Assembly (NCBI GenBank): GCA_902622245.1
Contig: CACNPC010000004.1
Coordinates: 86,001-150,000, forward strand
Origin: an uncultured Pelagibacteraceae bacterium
GTDB taxonomy: Bacteria > Pseudomonadota > Alphaproteobacteria > Pelagibacterales > Pelagibacteraceae
Direction of reading: 5' to 3'
DNA length: 64,000 bases
The notes beneath the pieces are model-generated. The model was not told the origin of the DNA. It saw nothing but the letters and a program-made list of their open reading frames with translations, and did no database searches. Shown here in pieces: positions 8,197 to 16,540 of the stretch (within the stretch, counting starts at the first letter, position 1; each line of letters begins with the position of its first letter). The position numbers and the translations under genes were made by a program.

Positions 8197-9730
8197 GGAT
8201 AGTGTAGATATAAGACCTACAGTAGGTTATTTATCAATTCTCCCTTCGATCTCATATAAACCTTGGTATGCAATAGCGGAGTTTGTTGATAATTCCCTTC
8301 AAAGTTACCTTGATAAAAAAAGCAAGCTAAAAAAAATTCACTCTAGTAATTGGAAATTAAGAATTGGAATTTACATAACTGCTTATAAAATAAAAATAAT
8401 AGACAATGCTGGAGGTATTGCAGAAAAGGATTACTCAAGAGCATTTAGAGCTGCTGCAAGACCTGAAAAAAGAGATGGATTATCAGAATTTGGAATGGGT
8501 ATGAAAACAGCAGCTTGCTGGTTTTCTCCTGTATGGGAAGTTAAAAGCAAAGCAATCGGAGAGAGAGTCCAAAAAACTGTAAAATTTGATATTGAAAAGA
8601 TCGTTAAAGATGACATTGAAGAACTTGATATAACTGAAGTTTCATCACCAATAAACCATCATGGAACCGAGATTAATTTATATAAACTTAGGAGAGGATA
8701 TAGCGGTTTTAAAAAAAAAATTAAAGAACATTTAGCGTCAATGTATCGATTATATATAAAAAAAAATGAGATAGAAATAAGAGTAAATGATGAAAAGCTA
8801 GAGTATAGCTTGCCTCCAATTTTAAATGCACCTTACTTTCATGAAGTTGGAGTTGTTAAAAATAATAAAAAATTAAAATGGATTAAAGATATCAACTTTA
8901 AGTATGGAGAATCCAAAAATGTTACTGGTTATGTAGGAATTTTTGATGAGGGTAGATTGGGTTTTGCAAAAACTAAGTATGCAGGTTTTTCATTATTTAG
9001 AAGAAACAGATTGATAGTAGGAGTAGGTGAGGATGAAGGCTATAGACCGTCTGAGATATTTGGAAACAAACAAAGCCATAGACATCAAAGAATTTTTGGA
9101 GAATTACATTTAAATGATCAAGAAGTTTCACATACAAAAGATAGTTTTTTATGGGATGATAAAGAATTGATGGAATTTATTGATAAACTAAAAAAAAATA
9201 CTCAAAAGGGTCCACTCAATATTTATGATCAAGCAAATAATTTCAGACTTGACAGAAGATCTAGAGATATAAAAATTCAAACTTCAGAAGGTTTGGATGG
9301 AGCTATTAAATTAGCACCAACTGCATTAAAAATTCTTCAGAACAATACTATACCAAAGCAAATCCAAACACTTAAAGAAAAACCTAAACCAAAAGATAAA
9401 GAAGTAAGACGAAAACAATTAAAATTTGAAGGTTTTATTTGGAATTTTGAAATAGTCTTAAATTACGATAAAAATGAAAGAGACTGGATTCAAGTCTATG
9501 AAAAAGGAAATAAAACAAAAGATATAACAATTATTGTAGCTATGGGAATGGGCTTTACTCAACAATACTTTGGTACCAAGCCAGAGGAAGTTGAAGGGAT
9601 GTTAGCATTAATTGAATATATAGCCCTTGCTGAAATTGTTGAAAAAGATAGAGGCACATCAAAAGCTCATGCAATAAGATTGTCTTTAAATGAAATAATT
9701 AGACAACTACCTCCAGATTTAGGTTATTAA
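8189..9730 (+). CDS. MORC/HSP90-type (GHKL) ATPase of a restriction-modification-like operon
   Basis: The GHKL ATPase motifs are all present: the N box AEFVDNSLQSY (Glu31, Asp34, Asn35), the G1 box IDNAGGI (Asp72) and the G2 box SEFGMGMKTA (residues 99-108). After the ATPase fold (about 1-330) comes a charged linker and a C-terminal domain of about 110 residues (GFIWNFEIVLNYDKNERDW). Family knowledge: bacterial MORC homologues occur next to Z1 helicases, endonucleases and DNA methylases, where an ATP-gated clamp on DNA is proposed. The start codon overlaps the previous stop (ATGACTAA) and the next gene begins one base after its stop, so it lies in the middle of a coupled operon. Confidence 0.88.
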   Translation: MTKDSVDIRPTVGYLSILPSISYKPWYAIAEFVDNSLQSYLDKKSKLKKIHSSNWKLRIGIYITAYKIKIIDNAGGIAEKDYSRAFRAAARPEKRDGLSEFGMGMKTAACWFSPVWEVKSKAIGERVQKTVKFDIEKIVKDDIEELDITEVSSPINHHGTEINLYKLRRGYSGFKKKIKEHLASMYRLYIKKNEIEIRVNDEKLEYSLPPILNAPYFHEVGVVKNNKKLKWIKDINFKYGESKNVTGYVGIFDEGRLGFAKTKYAGFSLFRRNRLIVGVGEDEGYRPSEIFGNKQSHRHQRIFGELHLNDQEVSHTKDSFLWDDKELMEFIDKLKKNTQKGPLNIYDQANNFRLDRRSRDIKIQTSEGLDGAIKLAPTALKILQNNTIPKQIQTLKEKPKPKDKEVRRKQLKFEGFIWNFEIVLNYDKNERDWIQVYEKGNKTKDITIIVAMGMGFTQQYFGTKPEEVEGMLALIEYIALAEIVEKDRGTSKAHAIRLSLNEIIRQLPPDLGY

Positions 9731-9731
9731 A

Positions 9732-12269
9732 ATGCAAGAAACAACAGTTTCAATTGACACTAATAATTTTAAAAAATGGGATCCAAATCAAGAAGGACAA
9801 AGATTTAAAGATTTTTTAAATTTTAAAAAAAAAGATGATGAGTCTTTAGACGAAAATCAGATTTCAGATCAGTCTTCACAAATTCTTTCATTATGTATGG
9901 AACCAACTTTAAATTTAGAAAAATTTCGATCAACAGGTCTTGTTATAGGACAAGTGCAAAGTGGTAAAACTCTATCAATGACTGCTGTTTCAGCGATGGC
10001 GCAAGATAATGGTTTTGGAATTGTTATTGTTATGTCAGGTTCAGTTTCTCCACTTTCAAACCAAACAGCCAGTAGATTAGTTAAGGATTTAAAAGGTAGA
10101 AAAATAAAAAAAATAATTAATAATCCAAAAAATAACTGGAGCGTGGAGGATACTCAAAAAGTAAATCGATTTATCACAACTTTCAATAATCCTTCGATTT
10201 CAAAAGAAAGACAAGATACACTTTTGATAGTAACACACAAAAATCCAGCAAAGATAAGAGATTTAACTAAAATTTTTTCAGATCAATATAATAATATAAA
10301 AAATATTCCTATATTAATAATTGACGATGAGTGTGACCACCATTCGTTAAATGGTAAAGACTATTTGAATGCTGTTGAAAGGCTGACTGATAGACAGCGT
10401 GAAAGGTACGATGAAATCTACAGAATAAATTTAGGTGACACATGGGAAAAACTTAGTGACGAATTTGGAATTGGGATTGATAAATTAAAACAAATAAATA
10501 ATTTTACAGGTAATAATGAACCAAAAACAGGAAGTTGGATATTAATAGAAGAAATTGAGACAAAAACTTTTTCTGAAATAGAAAATTTAAGAAATACATT
10601 TAATTTACATACATATCTTGGTTATACAGCCACACCTCAAGCACTTACTGTTATTGATCAAGTAAACAAATTAAAACCTGATTTTGTTCATATTTTACCT
10701 CCTGGTAATAATTATACAGGTTTAGAAGTATTTTTTCCTCAATCTCAAGACAAGTTTTCACACGAAAATAGTATATATATAAATGATCTTGAGGAAAATA
10801 TTAATGAAATAATTTCAGATAATTATAAACCTGAAAGCTTTACAACAGCATTGCATATTTTTCTTATTGGTGTTGCCGTAGGTATAATAAATGGCGAAGA
10901 TAAAGAAATTAATAAGAATAGATCTATGATAATTCATCCTCACAATGAAACAGATGCACATGCAAGATTTGTTAAATATACTAGTGGGGTAATAGATGAA
11001 ATTAAAAATGGACTCTCACTTAATCCCTTAGATAACGCCTACAAGTCAATAGTTGATCAATTAAAGAAGTCATATGAAACTCTAAAGACTAAAAACTCAC
11101 CAAAAAACATTCCAAAATTTGATGATGATCTTCTTAAAAATATTGAGTATGCGGCGAATGATACTCTATTAGTAGAATTTAACGCTAGAGAAGGTAAGAT
11201 CGAAGAAGTTGATTGGGACAATGAATATGCAGTAATCCTTGTAGGCGGTGTCGGTTTAGAAAGAGGGTATACAGTTAAAGGATTAACAGTATCTTACTTA
11301 TCTAGAAGTGCTGGAGGACGACAAAAAGATACTCTGCTTCAAAGAGCTAGATTTTTTGGATATCACCAAAAATATAAAGATTTTGTGCAAATTTATTTAA
11401 CAAAAAACATGCAACAGAATTATCAGACCATATCTCAATCTAATAAAAATTTATTCAACTCAATTGAGAATTTCAAAAAAAATAACCCAAATGCAAGTTT
11501 TAAAGATTGGGTTCCGGAATATATAGCAACAAATACAGCAAATCTAAACCTAACGAGAAAGGGCGTTAAAAGAAGAAACACAATTATTAATTATAATTCC
11601 AATAATCCTCTTATAAATAGATGTAATCATCTTTTAAGTGATAATGAGTTAAAAAATAATCAAGATATTTACAAAAATTTGTTTCACAAAAACATCGACA
11701 ATCTTGTTCATTTAAAAAACTTTAAGAATTTAAAACCCGAGTATAAAGAATGGGCTTCAAGAAGAAACATTTATTTATCAACGCAAATGAATATGAAAGA
11801 TCTTTATAATTTAATTTCTCAATTAAAATTTCATAGTTCAGAATATAAAGAATTTTTAACCAGTAAAACAAATTTTGAGTTATATGCTAAAAGTGAGGAC
11901 GAAAATATTAGTAAAAGAATATGTCCTATATTTTTTATGAATTACAAAAGCGAAAATGAAAAAGATCTCAAAAGAGGTAATTTACCAAACAGTTTTAAAA
12001 TTAATCCACATGCTGGAAAAAATACAAATTATGAAAGGTATGATCAACGAACATACAATTTATTTCCTGGCGATAGGTCTATTCATCATGATTTTCTAAC
12101 TGGCGAAGTAATACCAAGTGATGAGAAAAATATAGGAAAAACTTATGCCTCAATTCAAGTTTATAATTTTGACGAGGTAAATTGTAAAGGTAAAGTAACA
12201 AAAAATGTCCCTTATTTTAATATTTATCCAGCTTCTGATCTATGGGTGGATATAACCAGAGTTGAATAA
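9732..12269 (+). CDS. Z1-domain superfamily II helicase-like ATPase
   Basis: An 845-residue protein with Walker A GQVQSGKT (residues 73-80), Walker B with DDECDHHS (about 197-205), the motif III-like GYTATPQA (about 295), and the helicase C-terminal signatures GGVGLERGYT and QRARFFGYH (about 505-545). This is the pattern of the Z1 domain, an SF2-like ATPase found in MORC-type and related restriction systems. The last 280 residues are less clear and may recognise DNA or a partner. The gene is directly followed by the DUF4420 gene without spacing. It is the probable motor that translocates on or remodels DNA for cleavage. Confidence 0.9.
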   Translation: MQETTVSIDTNNFKKWDPNQEGQRFKDFLNFKKKDDESLDENQISDQSSQILSLCMEPTLNLEKFRSTGLVIGQVQSGKTLSMTAVSAMAQDNGFGIVIVMSGSVSPLSNQTASRLVKDLKGRKIKKIINNPKNNWSVEDTQKVNRFITTFNNPSISKERQDTLLIVTHKNPAKIRDLTKIFSDQYNNIKNIPILIIDDECDHHSLNGKDYLNAVERLTDRQRERYDEIYRINLGDTWEKLSDEFGIGIDKLKQINNFTGNNEPKTGSWILIEEIETKTFSEIENLRNTFNLHTYLGYTATPQALTVIDQVNKLKPDFVHILPPGNNYTGLEVFFPQSQDKFSHENSIYINDLEENINEIISDNYKPESFTTALHIFLIGVAVGIINGEDKEINKNRSMIIHPHNETDAHARFVKYTSGVIDEIKNGLSLNPLDNAYKSIVDQLKKSYETLKTKNSPKNIPKFDDDLLKNIEYAANDTLLVEFNAREGKIEEVDWDNEYAVILVGGVGLERGYTVKGLTVSYLSRSAGGRQKDTLLQRARFFGYHQKYKDFVQIYLTKNMQQNYQTISQSNKNLFNSIENFKKNNPNASFKDWVPEYIATNTANLNLTRKGVKRRNTIINYNSNNPLINRCNHLLSDNELKNNQDIYKNLFHKNIDNLVHLKNFKNLKPEYKEWASRRNIYLSTQMNMKDLYNLISQLKFHSSEYKEFLTSKTNFELYAKSEDENISKRICPIFFMNYKSENEKDLKRGNLPNSFKINPHAGKNTNYERYDQRTYNLFPGDRSIHHDFLTGEVIPSDEKNIGKTYASIQVYNFDEVNCKGKVTKNVPYFNIYPASDLWVDITRVE

Positions 12270-13229
12270 ATGTATTACAAATTATTTAAAGAGTTATCTT
12301 CACCAAATACTAATAATGAAAATGAGTTTAAATCATCATTAATTCCAAAGACAAGTCATAGAGTTGCAAAAAATTCAATGGGTTTACCATCAATTCTTAT
12401 AAATACAATGAAGGATGATAGTTTAGTAAGTAATTATAAGGGAGCAAATATATTATTAAGATTTAAAGAAAATTGTAAAATTCACGAGGAAAATAAATCA
12501 AGTATATTTACAATTTTATCTTGTAGATCAGATGATGACTTAACAATAAAAATGTTTTTGGATATTTGTGAAACTACAATTTCACAATTAAATAATGAGC
12601 CTAGCGCTAAAGAAATCAAAGAGATTACAAATACAATTATTGATCTTTTTAGAGAATTATCAGATAAAAAAAGAAGTATTATTGGATTGTGGGGAGAACT
12701 TTTTATTATTTATTCTAGTTCAAACATTGAAAAAGCGTTGCAAGCTTGGCACGAAAACCCAACTGACAAATATGATTTTTATGACAATAATGAAGCATTA
12801 GAGGTAAAATGTACTACTAGTACCGATAGAATTCATAAATTTAATCATGACCAATTATTAAGTGAGATTGATAAACATTACATTGCATCGATTATGGTTT
12901 CAGAAAACACAATCGATGGATTAAGTGTTGTTGATTTATTTGAAAATATCAAAAAAAAAAAATTAGCAGTTAATCTTTTAAACAAACTTCAGAAAAATTT
13001 TTATAGAGTTATTGGTTCTAATCCTAAAGATGATATTAATGAATTTAAATTTGATATTCAGTATTCTAAGAAAAATATAATGTATTTTCACTTACATGAA
13101 GTAACATCTTTAATCAATAATGATGATGCTATTACTGAAATTTCATACAAAGTGGATTTATCAAGAAAAAATTGTGTGGACAAATTAAGTGAAAATAAAT
13201 TTACTTCTTGCTTGTATTTTCCAAATTAA
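12270..13229 (+). CDS. DUF4420-type PD-(D/E)XK protein, probable restriction nuclease
   Basis: A 319-residue protein. The conserved core reads IIGLWGELFIIYSS (residues 137-150), AWHENPTDKYDF (159-170) and ALEVKCTTS (176-184), giving a plausible PD-(D/E)XK site with Glu143, Asp169, Glu178 and Lys180. DUF4420 (PD-(D/E)XK motif protein) is the recurrent partner of MORC and Z1 proteins. The ATG follows the Z1 stop codon immediately. Its last 29 nt overlap the 3' end of the convergent methyltransferase gene. It is the only protein of this operon with visible nuclease residues, so it is the likely effector; activity is inferred. Confidence 0.85.
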   Translation: MYYKLFKELSSPNTNNENEFKSSLIPKTSHRVAKNSMGLPSILINTMKDDSLVSNYKGANILLRFKENCKIHEENKSSIFTILSCRSDDDLTIKMFLDICETTISQLNNEPSAKEIKEITNTIIDLFRELSDKKRSIIGLWGELFIIYSSSNIEKALQAWHENPTDKYDFYDNNEALEVKCTTSTDRIHKFNHDQLLSEIDKHYIASIMVSENTIDGLSVVDLFENIKKKKLAVNLLNKLQKNFYRVIGSNPKDDINEFKFDIQYSKKNIMYFHLHEVTSLINNDDAITEISYKVDLSRKNCVDKLSENKFTSCLYFPN

Positions 13230-14475
13230 ATAAATTTTTTGCTATTTTAGAAATTACACCAACATTAACAGCATTTCCTATTGTATTATAAAAATTCTCA
13301 TCTCCTTCTGGGTAACTTTTTATTCCTTTAAAACCTTGAATATTTAAACATTCTTCGTGAGATAAATATCTATTTTTCCATGGTAAATACGGAACTTGGC
13401 ATACCGATGATGAAATTAAAGTTGGTGAATTTTTATTTCTTCTTATTCTTACTCCAGAAGCTCTGAATGTTACAATCTTCTTTCTTAAGCTAAATCCATC
13501 TCCTTGGCAATTCCATTCTAATTTTTGATAAGCCTCAAATTCCAATTTAATTATCTCAGGTAAAATTTTATCAACCCAAGATTTATTTATTTTATAAAAT
13601 TCTCTACTTCTCTTAATCATTTTTATTTTCCAGTCAGGAAATTTTTTTGTTTTTACTCTTGCATATTTTGGAATTAATTCAAAAATCTCTGTCTTTTTCT
13701 TATTTAATTTTACCCCAAAAGATCCTTTTGAATTTCTCAAAGCCTTAATTTTAGATGAAAAGGGAGTTTCGTTTTCATACGGATATGTTGCACCAAATTC
13801 CATGGCCCATAAGGGATTTGGTAAATATGTCTTCTTTGGTATTTTTTTTAGAAAGTATTTCCAGACATTTAATATATTTTGTTTTTTTTCAGTCAATCTT
13901 TTATTTTTCTTTGGTTTTGATACCAAAAATTTTTTTAAGTTTGGTTTAGTTTTATATTTTTTTGGCCACTCAAAACTATCAAGCTTATTTTGCTTTGCAA
14001 CAATGTAAAGTCTATCTCTTGTCTGTGGAATTTTAAAATCAACTGGAGATAATATTTTTTGATCTACATCATAATTTAAATTTTCTATTTGTTTTTTCAT
14101 AAAATTCCAAGTTTCTCCATTATTATGATTAAGTAAGTTTGGAACATTTTCTAGAAATAAATATTTAGGTTTGTGATATTTAATTATTTTAATTAATTGA
14201 AAAAACATTTTACCAGCAACTTTATGACTAAATCCATTTGCATATCCTGCTTTTGAAAATGGCTGACAAGGAAATCCTGCACACAATATGTCATGTTTAG
14301 GAACATTTTTTGGTTTAATTTTTGTAATATCTCCTTCTGGATTTATATTAAAATTTTCTTCATAATGACGTCGTAAATACTTCTCTATTTCACATGCAAA
14401 AACACATTCGTGACCTAAATCGCTTAAAGCAAGGTGAAATCCCCCCAATCCTGCAAATAAATCTATAAATTTCAT
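13201..14475 (-). CDS. DNA (cytosine-5-)-methyltransferase, Dcm family
   Basis: A 424-residue C5 methylase. Motif I DLFAGLGGFHLAL (5-17) binds SAM; motif IV CAGFPCQPFSKAG carries the catalytic Cys70; motif VI LENVPNLL (108-115), motif VIII PQTRDRLYIV (about 149-158) and motif X GNAVNVGV near the C-terminus are present, with a target-recognition region of about 170 residues between VIII and IX. It sits on the opposite strand, tail to tail with the DUF4420 gene and overlapping it by 29 nt. It probably marks host DNA against the neighbouring system; separate transcription would let modification be established independently of restriction. The target sequence cannot be read from the protein. Confidence 0.93.
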   Translation of the reverse strand: MKFIDLFAGLGGFHLALSDLGHECVFACEIEKYLRRHYEENFNINPEGDITKIKPKNVPKHDILCAGFPCQPFSKAGYANGFSHKVAGKMFFQLIKIIKYHKPKYLFLENVPNLLNHNNGETWNFMKKQIENLNYDVDQKILSPVDFKIPQTRDRLYIVAKQNKLDSFEWPKKYKTKPNLKKFLVSKPKKNKRLTEKKQNILNVWKYFLKKIPKKTYLPNPLWAMEFGATYPYENETPFSSKIKALRNSKGSFGVKLNKKKTEIFELIPKYARVKTKKFPDWKIKMIKRSREFYKINKSWVDKILPEIIKLEFEAYQKLEWNCQGDGFSLRKKIVTFRASGVRIRRNKNSPTLISSSVCQVPYLPWKNRYLSHEECLNIQGFKGIKSYPEGDENFYNTIGNAVNVGVISKIAKNLFNLENTSKK

Positions 14476-14547
14476 AAGAATCGTAAAAGCTTATATTATA
14501 AGATTTTATTAGAAATGGTTTTAAAAAATTAAGGTTATTAAATAAAT

Positions 14548-14667
14548 ATGGATGAAAAATCTGAAATTTCAGAAAAAGTTTTTAATTCAGAAAAATTAAT
14601 TGAAAAATGGGAAAAAATAAAAGCCCTTGAAGTAAAGAAGATGTCCAAGACGCAAGGTGTGGTGTAA
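14548..14667 (+). CDS. Possible 39-aa ORF or gene remnant
   Basis: In the 264-nt space between the divergent methyltransferase and nuclease genes there is a 39-codon ORF (MDEKSEISEKVFNSEKLIEK...), acidic then basic, with codon use like real genes. It ends at a TAA and about 70 nt of AT-rich sequence follows before the next start. It may be the 5' stub of a decayed gene. No function can be given. Confidence 0.25.
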   Translation: MDEKSEISEKVFNSEKLIEKWEKIKALEVKKMSKTQGVV

Positions 14668-14739
14668 GAGGCATTATTACTAAAAAGTAGAAATACTAAA
14701 ATTATTGATTTAATCAATTGTCTCAAATATTAAAGACAT

Positions 14740-15423
14740 ATGAAGTGGAACAGAAAATTTAATTATCCAACATCTACAAGAGCTCTTTATAATGGTAAAC
14801 GTCTATATGATGTTAATAATGAAAAATTACCATCCGTCACAACAATACTCGCTGCCACAAAGCCACAAGAAGAAATAGATTCTTTAAATAGATGGCGTGA
14901 AAAAGTAGGCCACAAACAAGCAGATATAATTTCAAGAGAAGCCACTGAGCGTGGTTCTAGCATGCACGATTACATTGAAAAATTCTTGTTAGGAAAACTT
15001 AATCTTGATTTATTAGGAGATAACACAAGAGAAAGAATGATGGCAGATCAGATTATTGAGAATGGTTTGAGAAATAGACTTCAAGAAATATGGGGCTGCG
15101 AATCAACTTTATATTATCCTGGAAAATACGCTGGTGCTGCAGATTGTATTGGTGTTTATGAAAATTATCAAAGTCTTATTGATTTCAAACAATCGAATAA
15201 ACCACGAAAACATGAATGGAATACTACATATTATATGCAATTGGGTGCTTATTCACTTGCTCATAACACTGTCTATGGAACCCATATAAATCAAGGGGTT
15301 ATATTAGTTTGTACAAAAGATAATACTTTTCAAAGATTCGTAATTTATGGTGATGAGCTTAAAGAATATCAAAATAAGTTTTTGGAAAGAGTAGAACAAT
15401 ATTATTCACAAAAAAAAATTTAA
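14740..15423 (+). CDS. RecB-like / MGME1-type PD-(D/E)XK exonuclease
   Basis: A 227-residue nuclease. The RecB-family signature is complete: RGSSMHDYIE with His76 and Glu80, GAADCIG with Asp135, LIDFKQ with Asp148 and Lys150, and the QxxxY motif MQLGAY with Gln167 and Tyr171. The short single-domain layout fits MGME1 and related phage exonucleases that degrade single-stranded ends, rather than a Cas4, since no cysteine cluster is seen. No CRISPR array or cas gene is in the window. The gene stands alone, 220 nt before the rmuC operon, and could be of phage origin or a component of the nuclease-rich region. Confidence 0.85.
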   Translation: MKWNRKFNYPTSTRALYNGKRLYDVNNEKLPSVTTILAATKPQEEIDSLNRWREKVGHKQADIISREATERGSSMHDYIEKFLLGKLNLDLLGDNTRERMMADQIIENGLRNRLQEIWGCESTLYYPGKYAGAADCIGVYENYQSLIDFKQSNKPRKHEWNTTYYMQLGAYSLAHNTVYGTHINQGVILVCTKDNTFQRFVIYGDELKEYQNKFLERVEQYYSQKKI

Positions 15424-15469
15424 ATTTTTTATTGACTTTAAAAATTACGTAATATATAGTTTATACACT

Positions 15470-15624
15470 AAATAAATTAGTACTTGTTTAGATCTAGTGA
15501 AATTTAGTCCTTTCTTTTCATTCAATCTAAACAACCTAATTTATTTTAAACGAAGGTACTAGTTTAGATCCTGAGTTATCCTTTCTACTCGCTTTCTAAA
15601 CTCATATTTAAACTAGTCCTCGTT
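15470..15624 (+). repeat. Two tandem related long hairpins upstream of rmuC, candidate structured RNA
   Basis: Hairpin 1 pairs 15470-15480 with 15536-15546 (AAATAAATTAG / CTAATTTATTT, perfect) and, inside it, 15484-15493 with 15525-15534 (TTGTTTAGAT / ATCTAAACAA, perfect). Hairpin 2 pairs 15549-15566 with 15609-15624 (nine base pairs ACTAGTTTA / TAAACTAGT, then AGG/CCT and AACG/CGTT with single-base bulges) and inside it TGAGTT 15572-15577 with AACTCA 15599-15604. Both units begin with nearly the same 15 bases, GTACTTGTTTAGATC (15480-15494) and GTACTAGTTTAGATC (15556-15570), 76 nt apart. Paired arms differ in sequence but keep pairing, which points to selection on structure. An RNA leader, small RNA pair or protein-binding element is possible. 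Confidence 0.6.
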
Positions 15625-15643
15625 AACAAAAAAAGAGGAAAAG

Positions 15644-16540
15644 ATGTTTGAATATTTAATAATTGGCGGTTTAGCTGTTGTAGTAATCTTTGCTTTTTTG
15701 ATTTATCAAAAAATAGGCTCAAAAAACAAGGAAAATACTGATGAAATCGGTCTTAGCGATATCAAAGAGAGGCTAGGGAATATTGAAAATGCCCAACAAG
15801 CAATCGAGAAATTAAACGAAAAAATCATAGATTTTGAAAATATTTTCAACAATAAGACTAAAAGAGGAAAGCTTGGAGAGGAGTATTTAGAAGAAATTGT
15901 CAAAGATACATTAGTTGCAAAACATCATTCATTTCAACACACCTTATCAAATAATAAACGAGTAGATTGTCTATTAACTTTCGGTACAACAAATGAAAAT
16001 ATTTGTATCGACTCAAAGTTTGTTTGGGATAATTATGAAAAATATTTTAAAGAAACTGATGAGGATAAAAAAACTCAATATCTTAAAGAATTTGAAAAAG
16101 ATTTAAATAATCATATTAAAGCAATATCAGAAAAATACATTGTTACAGGAGAAACCGCTCAATTAGCAATTATGTTTATAGGTTCTGAGGGTGTTTTTAG
16201 AGCCATTGAGGACATATCTGAGGATTTTATTAAGGAAGCACGTAAGAAAAATGTGATCATTGCTTCGCCAAATACACTATGGGCATTCTTGAGAACTTAC
16301 AAATTACTTATTCAAAACAGAGAAATGTATGAGCAAACTCATGTTATCCAAAAAGAAGTTTCAGAATTATCAAAAGTTATTAATGCTTTTGAAAAAGGTT
16401 TTAAAGATTTAGAAAATAGACATAATAAAAATTCTGAAACAATCCAGGATTTAAAAACTTCGGTAAGTAAAATTACAAATACTTCACAGAAAATACAAAA
16501 CCTAGACTTAGAAAATAAAAAAACAGGAGAACAGAAATAA
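15644..16540 (+). CDS. rmuC: RmuC-family protein, membrane-anchored nuclease-fold protein
   Basis: A 298-residue protein with an N-terminal membrane helix (residues 3-23), a coiled-coil segment (about 30-65) and the RmuC domain: KRGKLGEEYLEEIVKD, VDCLLTF, ICIDSKFVWDNY and IASPNTLWAFLRT. RmuC limits DNA inversions and is thought to have a PD-(D/E)XK-like nuclease fold. It is shorter than E. coli RmuC. A Shine-Dalgarno-like AAAGAGGAAAAG precedes the ATG, and the stop shares one base with the next start (TAATG). It heads a five-gene operon whose promoter and leader should lie in the hairpin region upstream. Confidence 0.88.
   Translation: MFEYLIIGGLAVVVIFAFLIYQKIGSKNKENTDEIGLSDIKERLGNIENAQQAIEKLNEKIIDFENIFNNKTKRGKLGEEYLEEIVKDTLVAKHHSFQHTLSNNKRVDCLLTFGTTNENICIDSKFVWDNYEKYFKETDEDKKTQYLKEFEKDLNNHIKAISEKYIVTGETAQLAIMFIGSEGVFRAIEDISEDFIKEARKKNVIIASPNTLWAFLRTYKLLIQNREMYEQTHVIQKEVSELSKVINAFEKGFKDLENRHNKNSETIQDLKTSVSKITNTSQKIQNLDLENKKTGEQK

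Noticed and set aside
14740..15423. Cas4 and a CRISPR locus
   Set aside because: No cysteine cluster in the protein, no cas genes and no regularly spaced repeats in the window.
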